DNA of 64,000 nt from Terrimonas ginsenosidimutans (GCF_022012415.1 NZ_JAKLTR010000005.1:248001-312000); one strand, 5' to 3'; shown: positions 25,034-34,020, counted from the first letter of the stretch. Translations and numbers: made by a program. The notes: generated by a model not told the origin, from the letters alone.

Positions 25034-26356
25034 ATGAAAAAGCTTTTTCTCCTCGCCTTTGCCATTTATGGAACTCTTTGCGTTAATTCCCAGGAATATA
25101 CCCCAACTCCGGAGAACCTTGCTGCGCGTCAGCAATTCCGTGACAATCGCTACGGGATGTTCATTCATTGGGGGATCTCCAGTATGCTTGGTGATGGAGA
25201 ATGGGTAATGAACAACAGGAATATTAAAGTTGAAGACTATAAGCGGATGCTCCGCGCATTCAGTCCGGTTGATTTTGATGCGTCAAAATGGGTATCTGCG
25301 GCGAAGAACGCAGGTATGAAATACATCGTATTTGTATCCCGTCACCATGACGGATTCTCCAACTGGGATACCAAACAATCAGAATGGAAGATCACCAATA
25401 CGCCTTATGGAAAAGATGTGCTGAAAATGCTTGCTGATGAGTGCAGAAGACAGGGAATAAAGCTTGGTCTGTACTACTCAACGCTCGACTGGTCGCGGAA
25501 TGATTATCCGTATGAAACAGGCAGAACCGGAAAGGGTACCGGACGCACACAAAAAAGTGATTACGCTTCTTACCTGAAGTTCATGAAGAACCAGCTTACC
25601 GAATTACTTACCAATTACGGGGAGATCATGTCTATCTGGTTTGATGGTCATTGGGATCAGACAAACCCTGAAGGTGATGCTGACCGTTCTTCAAGAATTG
25701 ACTGGAAGTATGATGAGATCTATGGGCTGATACATCGCCTTCAACCAAAATGCATGATCGGAAATAATCATCATCTTTCGCCGATCAACGGTGAGGACTT
25801 CCAGATGTTTGAGCGCGATCTTCCCGGTGAAAACAAATCCGGTTTGAGTTTTCAGAAGGCATCGGAACTCCCATTGGAAACCTGCGAGACGATCAACGGT
25901 TCATGGGGCTATAATATCACAGACCGCAAATACAAGACTGCAGAACAAACGGTTCAACTACTGGTTGGCGCCGCAGGAAGAGATGCTAACCTGTTGCTGA
26001 ATATTGGACCAATGCCGAGCGGAGAGGTACAACCCGAATTCAGGGATACGCTTGCCACCGCCGGCAAATGGGTGAAGCAGTTTGGTGAAAGTGTATATGG
26101 CACAAGAAAAGGCCCGATTACTCCACAAACATGGGGCGTTACTACCCAGAAAGAAAAGAGAGTGTATATACACCTGTTCAGAATGCCATCAGAGAATCAA
26201 TTGATATTACCCGGAATATGGAAGATCAGTTCTGTTAAGCAAATGGGTAATAATGTATCGGTTAAGTTCAAACAGCAGAAAGACAGTGTTTCTATCAGTC
26301 TCGAAGGCGTTCAGTTATCCGGGCCCGATACCGTTATTGAGATTATCCTGAAGTAA
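25034..26356 (+). CDS. Alpha-L-fucosidase, GH29
   Basis: 440 residues. The signal peptide ends near LCVNSQ, so the enzyme is periplasmic or surface-exposed. GH29 landmarks: RYGMFIHWGISS, FVSRHHDGFSNWDT, GLYYSTLDWS and IWFDGHWDQ, where the Asp is the expected nucleophile, then NLLLNIGPMPSGEVQ. A small C-terminal beta-sandwich follows (about 360-440). Releases terminal L-fucose from glycans. It is followed 58 nt later by a second GH29-like gene, and a GH88 gene lies 2.5 kb on, suggesting a small glycan-degradation locus. No SusC/SusD pair is present in the window. Confidence 0.93.
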   Translation: MKKLFLLAFAIYGTLCVNSQEYTPTPENLAARQQFRDNRYGMFIHWGISSMLGDGEWVMNNRNIKVEDYKRMLRAFSPVDFDASKWVSAAKNAGMKYIVFVSRHHDGFSNWDTKQSEWKITNTPYGKDVLKMLADECRRQGIKLGLYYSTLDWSRNDYPYETGRTGKGTGRTQKSDYASYLKFMKNQLTELLTNYGEIMSIWFDGHWDQTNPEGDADRSSRIDWKYDEIYGLIHRLQPKCMIGNNHHLSPINGEDFQMFERDLPGENKSGLSFQKASELPLETCETINGSWGYNITDRKYKTAEQTVQLLVGAAGRDANLLLNIGPMPSGEVQPEFRDTLATAGKWVKQFGESVYGTRKGPITPQTWGVTTQKEKRVYIHLFRMPSENQLILPGIWKISSVKQMGNNVSVKFKQQKDSVSISLEGVQLSGPDTVIEIILK

Positions 26357-26414
26357 TGACGGTAGAATAAATTGTATGGCCTTTTCTTTGATTACATATT
26401 CCAAACAACACACC

Positions 26415-27833
26415 ATGAATAGAGTGATAATAACCATGTTTGGCCTGGTGCTTTGCATTTCGGTTTATGGGCAGGCGCCGAAACAGGCCGTTCCTACAAA
26501 GCAGCAACTTGCCTGGCATGACATGGAATATTACTGGTTCATTCACTTTGGGCCGAATACGTTCACGGATAAGGAATGGGGCCAGGGAGATGAGCAGGCT
26601 GATATATTCAACCCATCTGCGCTCGATTGCCGGCAGTGGGCGCGCATTGCCAAAGCATCGGGAGCAAAAGGCATCATCATCACCGCAAAACATCATGATG
26701 GTTTCAGCCTGTGGCCAAGCAATTTCTCCAAACATACAGTACGCGAAAGTGCATGGAGAAACGGTAAGGGTGATGTGCTAAAAGAATTGTCGCAGGCCTG
26801 CAAGCAATACGGACTTAAGTTCGGAGTGTACCTGTCTCCCTGGGACAGAAATCATCCGCAGTATGGCACAGCCGCCTACAACGATATTTACATCAATACC
26901 ATGAAAGAATTAGTAACGAAGTACGGACCATTCTTTGAATTCTGGTGGGATGGAGCAAATGGAGAAGGGCCTAATGGTAAGAAACAGGTATACGATTTCA
27001 AACGTTTTGAACGAACGATCAGGGCTATTGCTCCAAATACGGTTGTGTTCAGTGATATTGGTCCGGATATACGATGGGTCGGAAATGAAAAAGGAATTGC
27101 GGGGGAGACAAACTGGAACTATCTGGATACAGCAGGTTTCGCACGTGGTATAGGGGCTCCGTCGACAGATACCTTATCATACGGAAATATCAATGGTAAG
27201 AACTGGATCCCTGCGGAATGTGATGTAAGTATCCGTCCAGGCTGGTTCTATCATGCGCAGGAAGATGATAAAGTAAAAACGCCGCAACAGTTATTTGATC
27301 TTTACCTGAAATCAGTGGGCCGTGGTTCTACGTTACTGCTGAATGTGCCCCCGGACAGAAGAGGGTTGATCAATGAAAAGGACTCCGCATCATTGATCGG
27401 CTTTAAGGCGTTGCGGGATGAATCATTTGCCAATAACATTGCCTTTGGAAGTCCTGCTGAATTACATACAAACGGAAGCATCTTCAAACTGACAAAGTTC
27501 ACGGATGGAGATACGAAGAGTTCAGAAAAAATAACTGATCATAAAAATGCGAGTGTCTGGATAAAATTTGATTCAACAAAAAAGATCAATTGTGTCGTGT
27601 TGCAGGAAGATATTACGAAGGGACAGTTTGTGAAATCAGCACACGTGATCTTGTTGAACGGATTACAGGAGACAAAAAAGATTGCGGTAACAACGATAGG
27701 AAGAAAGCGGATACTCGTATTCCCTGCGCAGGACGTAAGTAGTATCCGCCTTATCATTACTGATGCAAAAGGTGCGCCAACCATTAGTGAAGTGGCGGCT
27801 TATCATATTCCGGAAATGCTTACTGTCCTTTGA
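26415..27833 (+). CDS. Second GH29-type alpha-L-fucosidase with C-terminal beta-sandwich
   Basis: 472 residues from the ATG at 26415; the signal peptide ends at VYGQ. Catalytic domain landmarks: WFIHFGPNTFTDKEWG, TAKHHDGFSLWPS, GVYLSPWDRNHP and FEFWWDGANGEGP, with the Asp as expected nucleophile. The sequence is distinct from its neighbour and resembles the 'type B' GH29 branch. From about residue 340 a discoidin-like (F5/F8 C) domain is likely. In the same operon as the first fucosidase; its 3' end overlaps the convergent enoyl-CoA hydratase gene by 14 bp. Confidence 0.9.
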   Translation: MNRVIITMFGLVLCISVYGQAPKQAVPTKQQLAWHDMEYYWFIHFGPNTFTDKEWGQGDEQADIFNPSALDCRQWARIAKASGAKGIIITAKHHDGFSLWPSNFSKHTVRESAWRNGKGDVLKELSQACKQYGLKFGVYLSPWDRNHPQYGTAAYNDIYINTMKELVTKYGPFFEFWWDGANGEGPNGKKQVYDFKRFERTIRAIAPNTVVFSDIGPDIRWVGNEKGIAGETNWNYLDTAGFARGIGAPSTDTLSYGNINGKNWIPAECDVSIRPGWFYHAQEDDKVKTPQQLFDLYLKSVGRGSTLLLNVPPDRRGLINEKDSASLIGFKALRDESFANNIAFGSPAELHTNGSIFKLTKFTDGDTKSSEKITDHKNASVWIKFDSTKKINCVVLQEDITKGQFVKSAHVILLNGLQETKKIAVTTIGRKRILVFPAQDVSSIRLIITDAKGAPTISEVAAYHIPEMLTVL

Positions 27834-28605
27834 AACTTGCTTTTCGTTTTTCGAGGAATGCACTGGCGCCTTCTTTGGCATCGGCAGATGCAATGAGGTT
27901 GCCGAATGTCTCGATCTCGATTGAATACCCGTTCTCTGCTTCATTGTATACAGCATTGGCGGCTTTGATGCAGCCTGCAATAGCCAGAGGTGCTTTTGTA
28001 TTGATAAGCGAAAGGATGGAACGCGCTTTATCGATCAGTTCTTCTGCTTTTACCACATGATTGACCAGGCCGAATTGAAGAGCAGTTGCCGCATCTATCA
28101 TATTTCCCGTCATCAATAACTCCATTGCACGGCCTTTTCCAATAAGCTGCACGAGTCTTTGTGTGCCGCCATAGCCGGGGATCAGGCCGAGATTTACTTC
28201 CGGCTGACCAAATTTGGCGGATTCGCTTGCTACGCGAAAATGACAGGACATCGCCAGTTCACAACCTCCACCGAGTGCAAATCCATTCACTGCGGCGACA
28301 ATAGGTTTTGGGCTGTTTTCGATCCTGGAGAATACAAGGTCCTGTCCTTTCTGAGCAAGTGCTTTTCCTCCTGCCGCATCAAGCGAATTGAATTCACTGA
28401 TATCAGCTCCGGCGACAAATGCTTTTGGGCCGCTTCCGGTTATGATCGCTGAAGCGATCTCAGGATCGTTGATCACTTCGTCAATTGCTTTTCCGAGTTC
28501 TTCAATCACTGTCTTGTTTAATGCATTGAGTTTGTCGGGGCGGTTGATCGTGATGGTACTGATCCTGTCACTGGTCTCTACTATAAGGCTGGAATACATG
28601 GGCAT
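27820..28605 (-). CDS. Enoyl-CoA hydratase/isomerase family protein
   Basis: 261 residues from the ATG at 28605 (MPMYSSLIVE); an in-frame ATG two codons later is also possible. Crotonase fold with the oxyanion-hole segments AFVAGADISEF and NGFALGGGCELAMSCHF, and two acidic catalytic residues (GQPEVNLGLIPGYGGTQRL). Hydrates short enoyl-CoA in beta-oxidation, butyrate or amino acid breakdown; the exact substrate cannot be fixed. The -7 box ends 6 nt before the ATG, so the mRNA may be nearly leaderless. Confidence 0.92.
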   Translation of the reverse strand: MPMYSSLIVETSDRISTITINRPDKLNALNKTVIEELGKAIDEVINDPEIASAIITGSGPKAFVAGADISEFNSLDAAGGKALAQKGQDLVFSRIENSPKPIVAAVNGFALGGGCELAMSCHFRVASESAKFGQPEVNLGLIPGYGGTQRLVQLIGKGRAMELLMTGNMIDAATALQFGLVNHVVKAEELIDKARSILSLINTKAPLAIAGCIKAANAVYNEAENGYSIEIETFGNLIASADAKEGASAFLEKRKASFKGQ

Positions 28606-28611
28606 TTTTTT

Positions 28612-28619
28612 CAAAAATA
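28612..28619 (-). promoter_or_regulatory. Enoyl-CoA hydratase promoter -7 box
   Basis: TATTTTTG on the minus strand followed by six A and then the ATG at 28605. Spacing suggests a start of transcription within a few bases of the start codon. Confidence 0.6.
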
Positions 28620-28702
28620 AGAAATCTGTGGCTGAAGTAGTTTTAGCGTAGCGGAAGCAACAACTTCTCTTCGGTGCAGGCTTAACTTAGTTCAAAATTG
28701 GC

Positions 28703-28801
28703 TGGCGTAGGGGGAACGCGTCGATACGCCGAGAGCGCGGCGAAATACAATAAATTTCCAATAGCTGTTTCCGTCGCGTCCGCCGGGTTCCCCTTACGCC
28801 A
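28703..28801. repeat. Dispersed palindromic element, decayed copy 3
   Basis: 99 bp with terminal arms TGGCGTAGGGGGAAC (28703-28717) and its complement at 28787-28801 (one mismatch). Interior pieces CGCGTCGATACGC and CGTCGCGTCCGCC match the core of copies 1 and 2, but the long flanks are absent. It fills the 313-bp gap between the enoyl-CoA hydratase and the GH88 gene, where I see no other feature apart from the two promoters. Confidence 0.7.
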
Positions 28802-28887
28802 ATCTGCACCCGGGTAGTCGGCTATGATAAGGAGATCCACCATTGCGAGAGGCCAGTCATTTGCTTCCTACCTTACTGACATTAGAT

Positions 28888-28895
28888 TATATTTG
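28888..28895 (+). promoter_or_regulatory. GH88 gene promoter -7 box
   Basis: TATATTTG, exact match, with a TTTG at 28860-28863 (24 nt upstream) as possible -33. Leader about 20 nt. Confidence 0.6.
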
Positions 28896-28918
28896 TTGAC
28901 ACTTAAAAACCTCCCTTC

Positions 28919-30133
28919 ATGAATTTTTCATTGCTACGAAGATGTACCCTTCAAATGATCCTGCTTGCCTGTGTTTTTGGAACTGCCATTCCTGTATCTG
29001 CGCAGAACACCAAAGGCATGAAAAAGCTGATCGATAAAAATATGACACTTGCTGCGAAGCAGTATCTCTATATGGCAACGCTAACGGCTCCTGATTCCAT
29101 GCCGCGTTCATTTGATGCAACAAAAAATAAATTTATCTCCAGCAATACGCGCTGGTGGACGAGTGGATTCTATCCCGGTGCACTCTGGCTGATCTATTCT
29201 TATACCGGAGATACCGCCGTTAAGGCAGAAGCGGAAAGACGCCTCGCCATTATTGAAAAAGAGAAATATTCAACGGCGGATCATGACCTCGGCTTTATGA
29301 TCTTCTGCAGCTTTGGCAATGCCTATAAGATCACAAAGAATGAAGCGTATCGTGAGGTTTGTGCGGTAGCTTCCGAATCGCTGATCAAGCGTTACAAACC
29401 AGCCATGAGTTCGATACAGTCATGGAATTCGCTAACTTCTCCCAAAGCGCCGGTGATCATAGATAACATGATGAACCTTGAAATGCTTTGCTGGGTGGCT
29501 GATGAATACCGCGAACCAAAGTTTAAAGCCATTGCGATCGATCATGCGAATACTACCATGAAGAATCATTTCCGGCCCGACTACAGTTCATATCACGTGG
29601 TGGAGTATGATCCGGTTACGGGAAAGATCCTTGAAAAGAAAACCGCGCAGGGGTATGCGAACGAATCTGCATGGGCGCGTGGTCAGGCCTGGGGCTTATA
29701 TGGTTATACAATGATGTATCGTTGTACTGACGATAAAACTTATCTCGAACAGGCAAGAAAGATCGCTTCATTTATACTGAACCATCCAAATCTTCCGAAG
29801 GATGGTGTTCCTTACTGGGATTTTAATGCTCCCATAGATAAAAACACTTTACGCGATGCATCAGCGGGATCGATCATGGCCTCTGCATTGCTGGAATTAT
29901 CGCGCTACACAGAAGGAGATGAAAGGGCAAAATACATTGCCGCGGCAGAGAAGACACTGAAGACTCTTTCCTCCAAACATTACCTCGCAAAGTATAAGGA
30001 GAATGGAGGATTTCTGCTGAAGCATGGAGTGGGACATTTGCCTGCAAAATCTGAAGTGGATGTTCCGTTAACGTATGGCGACTATTATTTCATAGAAGCG
30101 CTGATCAGGTACAGGGATTGGTTTTTGCAGTAA
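28919..30133 (+). CDS. GH88 unsaturated glucuronyl hydrolase
   Basis: 404 residues. The signal peptide ends near VSAQ. (alpha/alpha)6-barrel family that removes the unsaturated uronic acid left by polysaccharide lyases. The two Asp expected in catalysis are in STADHDLGFMIF and VIIDNMMNLEML; also WWTSGFYPGALWLIY, ESAWARGQAWGLYGY and the C-terminal LTYGDYYFIEAL. Monocistronic with its own promoter. Next to two fucosidases, which fits use of fucose- and uronate-containing glycans. Confidence 0.93.
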   Translation: MNFSLLRRCTLQMILLACVFGTAIPVSAQNTKGMKKLIDKNMTLAAKQYLYMATLTAPDSMPRSFDATKNKFISSNTRWWTSGFYPGALWLIYSYTGDTAVKAEAERRLAIIEKEKYSTADHDLGFMIFCSFGNAYKITKNEAYREVCAVASESLIKRYKPAMSSIQSWNSLTSPKAPVIIDNMMNLEMLCWVADEYREPKFKAIAIDHANTTMKNHFRPDYSSYHVVEYDPVTGKILEKKTAQGYANESAWARGQAWGLYGYTMMYRCTDDKTYLEQARKIASFILNHPNLPKDGVPYWDFNAPIDKNTLRDASAGSIMASALLELSRYTEGDERAKYIAAAEKTLKTLSSKHYLAKYKENGGFLLKHGVGHLPAKSEVDVPLTYGDYYFIEALIRYRDWFLQ

Positions 30134-30141
30134 GCATAGTG

Positions 30142-30262
30142 GTTTAAGAGTTTAATAGTTTAATAGTTTAAAGGTTTAAGAGTTTAATAGTTTAAAGGTT
30201 TAAGGGTTTAAAGTTCATGATGAACTGTAACTCTTAAACCTTTAAACTTTTGAACTATTTAA
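30142..30262. repeat. GTTTAA-word tandem and inverted repeat
   Basis: 30142-30212 is a run of near-identical words (GGTTTAAGAGTTTAATAG). A perfect 20-bp inverted pair is present, 30165-30184 with 30229-30248. It lies in the gap between the convergent GH88 and B12-binding genes. There are no unique spacers, so it is not a CRISPR. Confidence 0.85.
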
Positions 30263-30263
30263 C

Positions 30264-30671
30264 TTAAAAGCTTCGATGCTCTTTTACCCATTCCTGGATG
30301 TATCCTGCAATATCGGCGGTGGAAGTGCCGGGAGGAAAAAGCCTTCCTACTCCAAGGTTATTTAGTGTTTGCATATCGTCTTCGGGGATGATACCGCCAC
30401 CAGTCAACAATACATCGTTCATTCCTTTCGCTTTCATGATCTCGATTACCTTGGGAAATACGGTCATGTGTGCGCCGGAGAGAATGCTTATGCCGATTGC
30501 ATCTACGTCTTCCTGTAATGCAGCGCTGACCACCATTTCAGGTGTTTGACGCAAGCCGGTATAGATCACTTCCATCCCGGCGTCACGCAGCGCTGTGGCT
30601 ATGACTTTTGCACCGCGGTCGTGCCCATCCAATCCTACTTTGGCTACCAATATTCTTACAGGTCTGTTCAT
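30264..30671 (-). CDS. Cobalamin-binding protein, methylmalonyl-CoA mutase C-terminal type
   Basis: 135 residues, a stand-alone B12-binding Rossmann domain. The base-off/His-on motif DxHxxG is present as [10 protein letters not shown], followed by SILSG and the LLTGGGIIP loop. Alone it has no catalysis; it should pair with a separate mutase large subunit not present in the window (methylmalonyl-CoA, ethylmalonyl-CoA or isobutyryl-CoA type). Transcribed 18 nt behind gltX. Confidence 0.9.
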   Translation of the reverse strand: MNRPVRILVAKVGLDGHDRGAKVIATALRDAGMEVIYTGLRQTPEMVVSAALQEDVDAIGISILSGAHMTVFPKVIEIMKAKGMNDVLLTGGGIIPEDDMQTLNNLGVGRLFPPGTSTADIAGYIQEWVKEHRSF

Positions 30672-30689
30672 GGCAAGTGTTTAACGTGA

Positions 30690-32213
30690 TCAGGCAAATA
30701 AAGATAATGCGTTTTTAATTCGGTGGATCGTTTCTTCCTTACCAAGCAATGCTGCAATATCAAATACATGCGGACCGAATTTCCCTCCGACCAGCATAAT
30801 GCGGAATGGCAGCAGAACTTCACCAGGTTTGATCCTGTTTGCGGCAGCCATCTCTTTGAAATTGGTTTCCATTTCATGGGCATCCCAGGTTGCACTCAAT
30901 GTGAAATGGCGGATCACTTCGGCAAAGAACAATTGCTTGGCCTCATTCCATTTCGGCTTTACAGAATCTGTATCGATCGTTGCGGGACGTTGGAAAAAGA
31001 ATGAAGACTGATCATAAAAATCAGGTAGTAATGTGCAGCGGTCTTTTACCAATCCAATGACTTTTTCGAGCAAATGGTCGCTGCCTGTGGAAAGACCTTT
31101 TTCTTCCAGGATGGTCTTTACTACCGGCAGTAGTGACTGGCTGTCTGTTTGTTTGATCCATTCGTGGTTGAACCATTTCGCTTTTTCATAGTCAAATCTT
31201 GCACCTGCGCTGTGAACGCGTTCAAGGCTGAATGCTTGTATAAGTTCTTCTCTGGAAAACAGTTCTTTTTCTGTGCCGTCATTCCATCCCAGCAGGGCAA
31301 GGAGATTGATGAATGCCTCAGGTAAAAACCCTTTTTCACGGAATCCTTCCGTCAGCTCGTTTGTTTTCGGATCGGTCCAGTTCATGGCGAATACCGGGAA
31401 GCCATATTTAGCACCGTCACGTTTGCTTAATTTACCATTCGGGCCGAGAATAAGTGGCAGGTGTGCCCATTGGGGCATCTGATCCAACCCAAACAGGTAT
31501 TTCCAGCAAAGCACATGCACTGGCGCACTGGGCAACCACTCTTCACCACGGAAGGCATGTGTTATTTTCATCAGATAGTCATCCACCACTACAGCAAGAT
31601 GGTAGGTGGGCATGTTATCTGCTTTCAATAAAACTTTATCATCAACAAGAGAAGTGTCAAAGCTCACTTCACCACGGATCATATCGGTAAAGGAGAGGCT
31701 TTCATTTTCCGGCATTTTGATGCGGATCACATGACGGGCACCTTCGGCAAGCAATTGTTTTGTTTCCTCTGCCGTCAGCGAAAGCGAGTTCCGCATTTTC
31801 AGGCGAAGTGTATGATCATATTGCGGAGAAGGATTCTGCTCGGTTTTGAAATCCTGACGCATTTTCTCCAATTCTTCCGGCGTATCAAATGCGTAATACG
31901 CATGGCCCTGGGTAACCAGTTGTTCGGCATACTGACGGTACATCGGTTTACGCTCACTTTGTCTGTAAGGACCATAAGCGCCACCGTGCAAAGGACTTTC
32001 ATCCGGCGTCAATCCGGCCCATTTCAGGCAGTCGAAAATGTATTCTTCCGCTCCCGCAACATAACGGCTTTGATCTGTATCCTCAATCCTCAGAACGAAA
32101 TCGCCACCATTCTTTTTTGCAAAAAGATAATTGTATAAAACTGTTCTTACTCCACCCAGGTGAAGTCCTCCCGTCGGACTGGGAGCAAATCTGACGCGTA
32201 CTTTTTGTGCCAT
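30690..32213 (-). CDS. gltX: Glutamyl-tRNA synthetase
   Basis: 507 residues from the ATG at 32213 (MAQKVRVRFAPSPTG). Class I synthetase: HIGH-type box FAPSPTGGLHLGGVR at the N-terminus and KMSKS-type loop GKLSKRDGAKYG in the middle, followed by the helical anticodon-binding domain. Charges tRNA-Glu. The open frame runs further upstream across a repeat, but the promoter -7 box lies there, so the ATG at 32213 is right. First gene of an operon with the B12-binding protein. Confidence 0.97.
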   Translation of the reverse strand: MAQKVRVRFAPSPTGGLHLGGVRTVLYNYLFAKKNGGDFVLRIEDTDQSRYVAGAEEYIFDCLKWAGLTPDESPLHGGAYGPYRQSERKPMYRQYAEQLVTQGHAYYAFDTPEELEKMRQDFKTEQNPSPQYDHTLRLKMRNSLSLTAEETKQLLAEGARHVIRIKMPENESLSFTDMIRGEVSFDTSLVDDKVLLKADNMPTYHLAVVVDDYLMKITHAFRGEEWLPSAPVHVLCWKYLFGLDQMPQWAHLPLILGPNGKLSKRDGAKYGFPVFAMNWTDPKTNELTEGFREKGFLPEAFINLLALLGWNDGTEKELFSREELIQAFSLERVHSAGARFDYEKAKWFNHEWIKQTDSQSLLPVVKTILEEKGLSTGSDHLLEKVIGLVKDRCTLLPDFYDQSSFFFQRPATIDTDSVKPKWNEAKQLFFAEVIRHFTLSATWDAHEMETNFKEMAAANRIKPGEVLLPFRIMLVGGKFGPHVFDIAALLGKEETIHRIKNALSLFA

Positions 32214-32219
32214 AGGCGG

Positions 32220-32227
32220 CAAAGATA
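32220..32227 (-). promoter_or_regulatory. gltX promoter -7 box
   Basis: TATCTTTG on the minus strand; its last base is 6 nt before the ATG at 32213, so the mRNA may be leaderless or nearly so. Confidence 0.65.
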
Positions 32228-32237
32228 CGGGATCAGG

Positions 32238-32360
32238 GATCGTTGACCGTTGTCTGTTGACCGTTGTCCGTTTTCTATAAAAGTTTCCTGCCAGCACCAA
32301 TATTACCTTACGGAGATGTATTGTCTCCGGGCAACGGACAACGGTCAACGGTCAACGATC
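32238..32360. repeat. GTTGACC-word inverted repeat in the gltX/deacetylase divergent gap
   Basis: Left arm 32238-32272 and right arm 32333-32360 are reverse complements apart from one extra tandem word in the left arm. Words: GTTGACC, GTTGTCC, GTTGTCT. The repeat fills almost the entire gap between the two outward promoters. Confidence 0.85.
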
Positions 32361-32363
32361 GCT

Positions 32364-32371
32364 TATCTTCG
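32364..32371 (+). promoter_or_regulatory. Deacetylase promoter -7 box
   Basis: TATCTTCG (one mismatch to TAnnTTTG), then CTCC and the GTG start at 32376; leaderless spacing, like gldF. Confidence 0.45.
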
Positions 32372-32375
32372 CTCC

Positions 32376-33029
32376 GTGAAATATTTCATCAAAACTCCCT
32401 GGTGGTTAAAAAAGATCTTCGCTTCATATATATGGAGCGTAAAGGTCAAGGAGAATATTTTGTTCCTGACATTTGATGATGGCCCGCATCCGGAGATCAC
32501 GGGTTTCGTCCTGGATGAATTGAAGAAGCGGAAGGCTAAGGCGACTTTTTTTTGTATAGGGAAAAATGTATTGGCTTATCCTGAAACGTATAAGCGGATC
32601 CTGGAAGAAGGACATGCAGTAGGGAATCACACGCAGCATCATCTGAATGGTTGGAAAACGGACAACAAGAATTATCTCGCTGACATTTTTGAAGCAGGTA
32701 AATATATAGACTCTTCAATGTTCCGTCCGCCATATGGACGCATCACCTCTTTTCAGGCGCGAAACTTACGCGATGCAATGAAAAATGAACAGGCCAGGGT
32801 GATCATGTGGGATGTGTTAAGTGCAGATTTCGATGAAACTTTATCAGGCGAAGACTGTTTAAAGAACGTCGTTTTAAATGCAGGCAAAGGATCGGTCATT
32901 GTTTTTCATGACAGCGAAAAAGCATTTAAGCGATTGCAATTTGCTTTGCCGAGAGTGTTGGATTTTTTCGAAAAGAAGGGATATAAATTTGAAAAATTAA
33001 CGGTGGGATCTCCGGAATTCACGCTATAG
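32376..33029 (+). CDS. Polysaccharide deacetylase (NodB-type, CE4)
   Basis: 217 residues from the GTG at 32376 (MKYFIKTPWWLKK). NodB motifs in order: TFDDGPHPEIT (catalytic Asp and metal Asp), HTQHH (metal His pair), RPPYGR, a DVLSADFD segment and VFHDS (catalytic His). Removes acetyl groups from a polysaccharide or peptidoglycan. An N-terminal hydrophobic stretch may anchor it to the membrane. Divergent from gltX and closed by a terminator at 33089. Confidence 0.9.
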   Translation: MKYFIKTPWWLKKIFASYIWSVKVKENILFLTFDDGPHPEITGFVLDELKKRKAKATFFCIGKNVLAYPETYKRILEEGHAVGNHTQHHLNGWKTDNKNYLADIFEAGKYIDSSMFRPPYGRITSFQARNLRDAMKNEQARVIMWDVLSADFDETLSGEDCLKNVVLNAGKGSVIVFHDSEKAFKRLQFALPRVLDFFEKKGYKFEKLTVGSPEFTL

Positions 33030-33088
33030 TAAAAATACTTATCTATAGGGAGTTGATTATAAAAACTTGATATTCATATAAAAATTTA

Positions 33089-33118
33089 GGGCCTGGGTAG
33101 AAACCCTGGCCCGTTTTT
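33089..33118 (+). terminator. Terminator after the deacetylase
   Basis: GGGCCTGGG / CCCTGGCCC with one T-T mismatch, 6-nt loop, then GTTTTT. Confidence 0.85.
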
Positions 33119-33240
33119 AATCCGTACCCTATGAAAACTGGTTTAAAGGTAAAGTAATTTTTTATTTATGCAAACAAATTTCCAACTGTTTGTTGCCGGA
33201 ACGGGGTCAAATTCTCAATGATAATTGTCAAATGCACAAT

Positions 33241-34008
33241 ATGGGACTTATAGATACGCACGCACATCTTTATTCGAAGCAGTTTAATAATGACCGGCCT
33301 GAAATACTGGACCGGGCGCGGAAAGCAGGGCTGGACAAGATCCTGCTGCCTGCCATAGATTCATCAACGCATGAGGCAATGCTGGAGCTTGAGGAGCAAA
33401 ACCCGGATTTCTGCCTTTCAATGATGGGGCTGCATCCCTGTTCAGTGAATGCCGATTTTGAAAAGGAACTGAAGATCATAGAGGATCATTTTGCTTCCCG
33501 GACCTTTATCGCGGTGGGAGAAATAGGGCTCGACTTCTACTGGGATCTTACATTTAAAGAACAGCAATTCAACGCTTTCCACAGGCAGATCGAGTTAGCA
33601 TTACAATATAGAGTACCGATCGCCATCCATTCCAGGAATGCAAACGACGAAAGTATCCAGGTGGTCAGAGAGCATCAGAAAGGAGATCTCAAAGGTGTGT
33701 TCCATTGTTTTTCAGGGACCGTTGAACAGGCACAACAGATGATCGATCTGGGGTTTTACCTCGGGATCGGCGGTGTGCTGACCTTTAAAAACGGGGGACT
33801 CGACAAAGTGATCGAGCAAATCGACCTGGATCACCTGGTGTTGGAAACAGATGCGCCGTATTTGGCACCCATCCCATTCCGGGGAAAACGCAATGAAAGC
33901 AGCTACCTCACGCATGTTGCGCAGAAGCTGGCAGATCTGAAGCAAACGAGTGTGCAGAAAATTATTGAGCAGACTTCGCTGAATGCGCAAAATTTATTCG
34001 GTCTCTAA
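33241..34008 (+). CDS. TatD-family metal-dependent DNase
   Basis: 255 residues from the ATG at 33241 (MGLIDTHAHLY). Metal-binding residues of the TatD TIM barrel are visible: DTHAHL, AVGEIGLDFYWD (Glu), AIHSRNAND (His), GVFHCFSG (His) and VLETDAPYLAP (Asp). Members are 3'-5' exonucleases or deoxyribonucleases. In-frame ATG codons slightly upstream (33232 and earlier) are less likely. tRNA-Ser follows. Confidence 0.92.
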   Translation: MGLIDTHAHLYSKQFNNDRPEILDRARKAGLDKILLPAIDSSTHEAMLELEEQNPDFCLSMMGLHPCSVNADFEKELKIIEDHFASRTFIAVGEIGLDFYWDLTFKEQQFNAFHRQIELALQYRVPIAIHSRNANDESIQVVREHQKGDLKGVFHCFSGTVEQAQQMIDLGFYLGIGGVLTFKNGGLDKVIEQIDLDHLVLETDAPYLAPIPFRGKRNESSYLTHVAQKLADLKQTSVQKIIEQTSLNAQNLFGL

Positions 34009-34020
34009 GCCTTGAAGCCG

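Noticed and set aside
30142-30262. Possible CRISPR array
   Set aside because: The repeats are 8-12 bp and back to back with no unique spacers of 30 bp or so, and no cas genes are nearby.
32214-32348. N-terminal extension of gltX across the repeat
   Set aside because: The HIGH-type box begins 9 residues after the ATG at 32213 as in other GltX proteins, and the promoter box lies in the extension.
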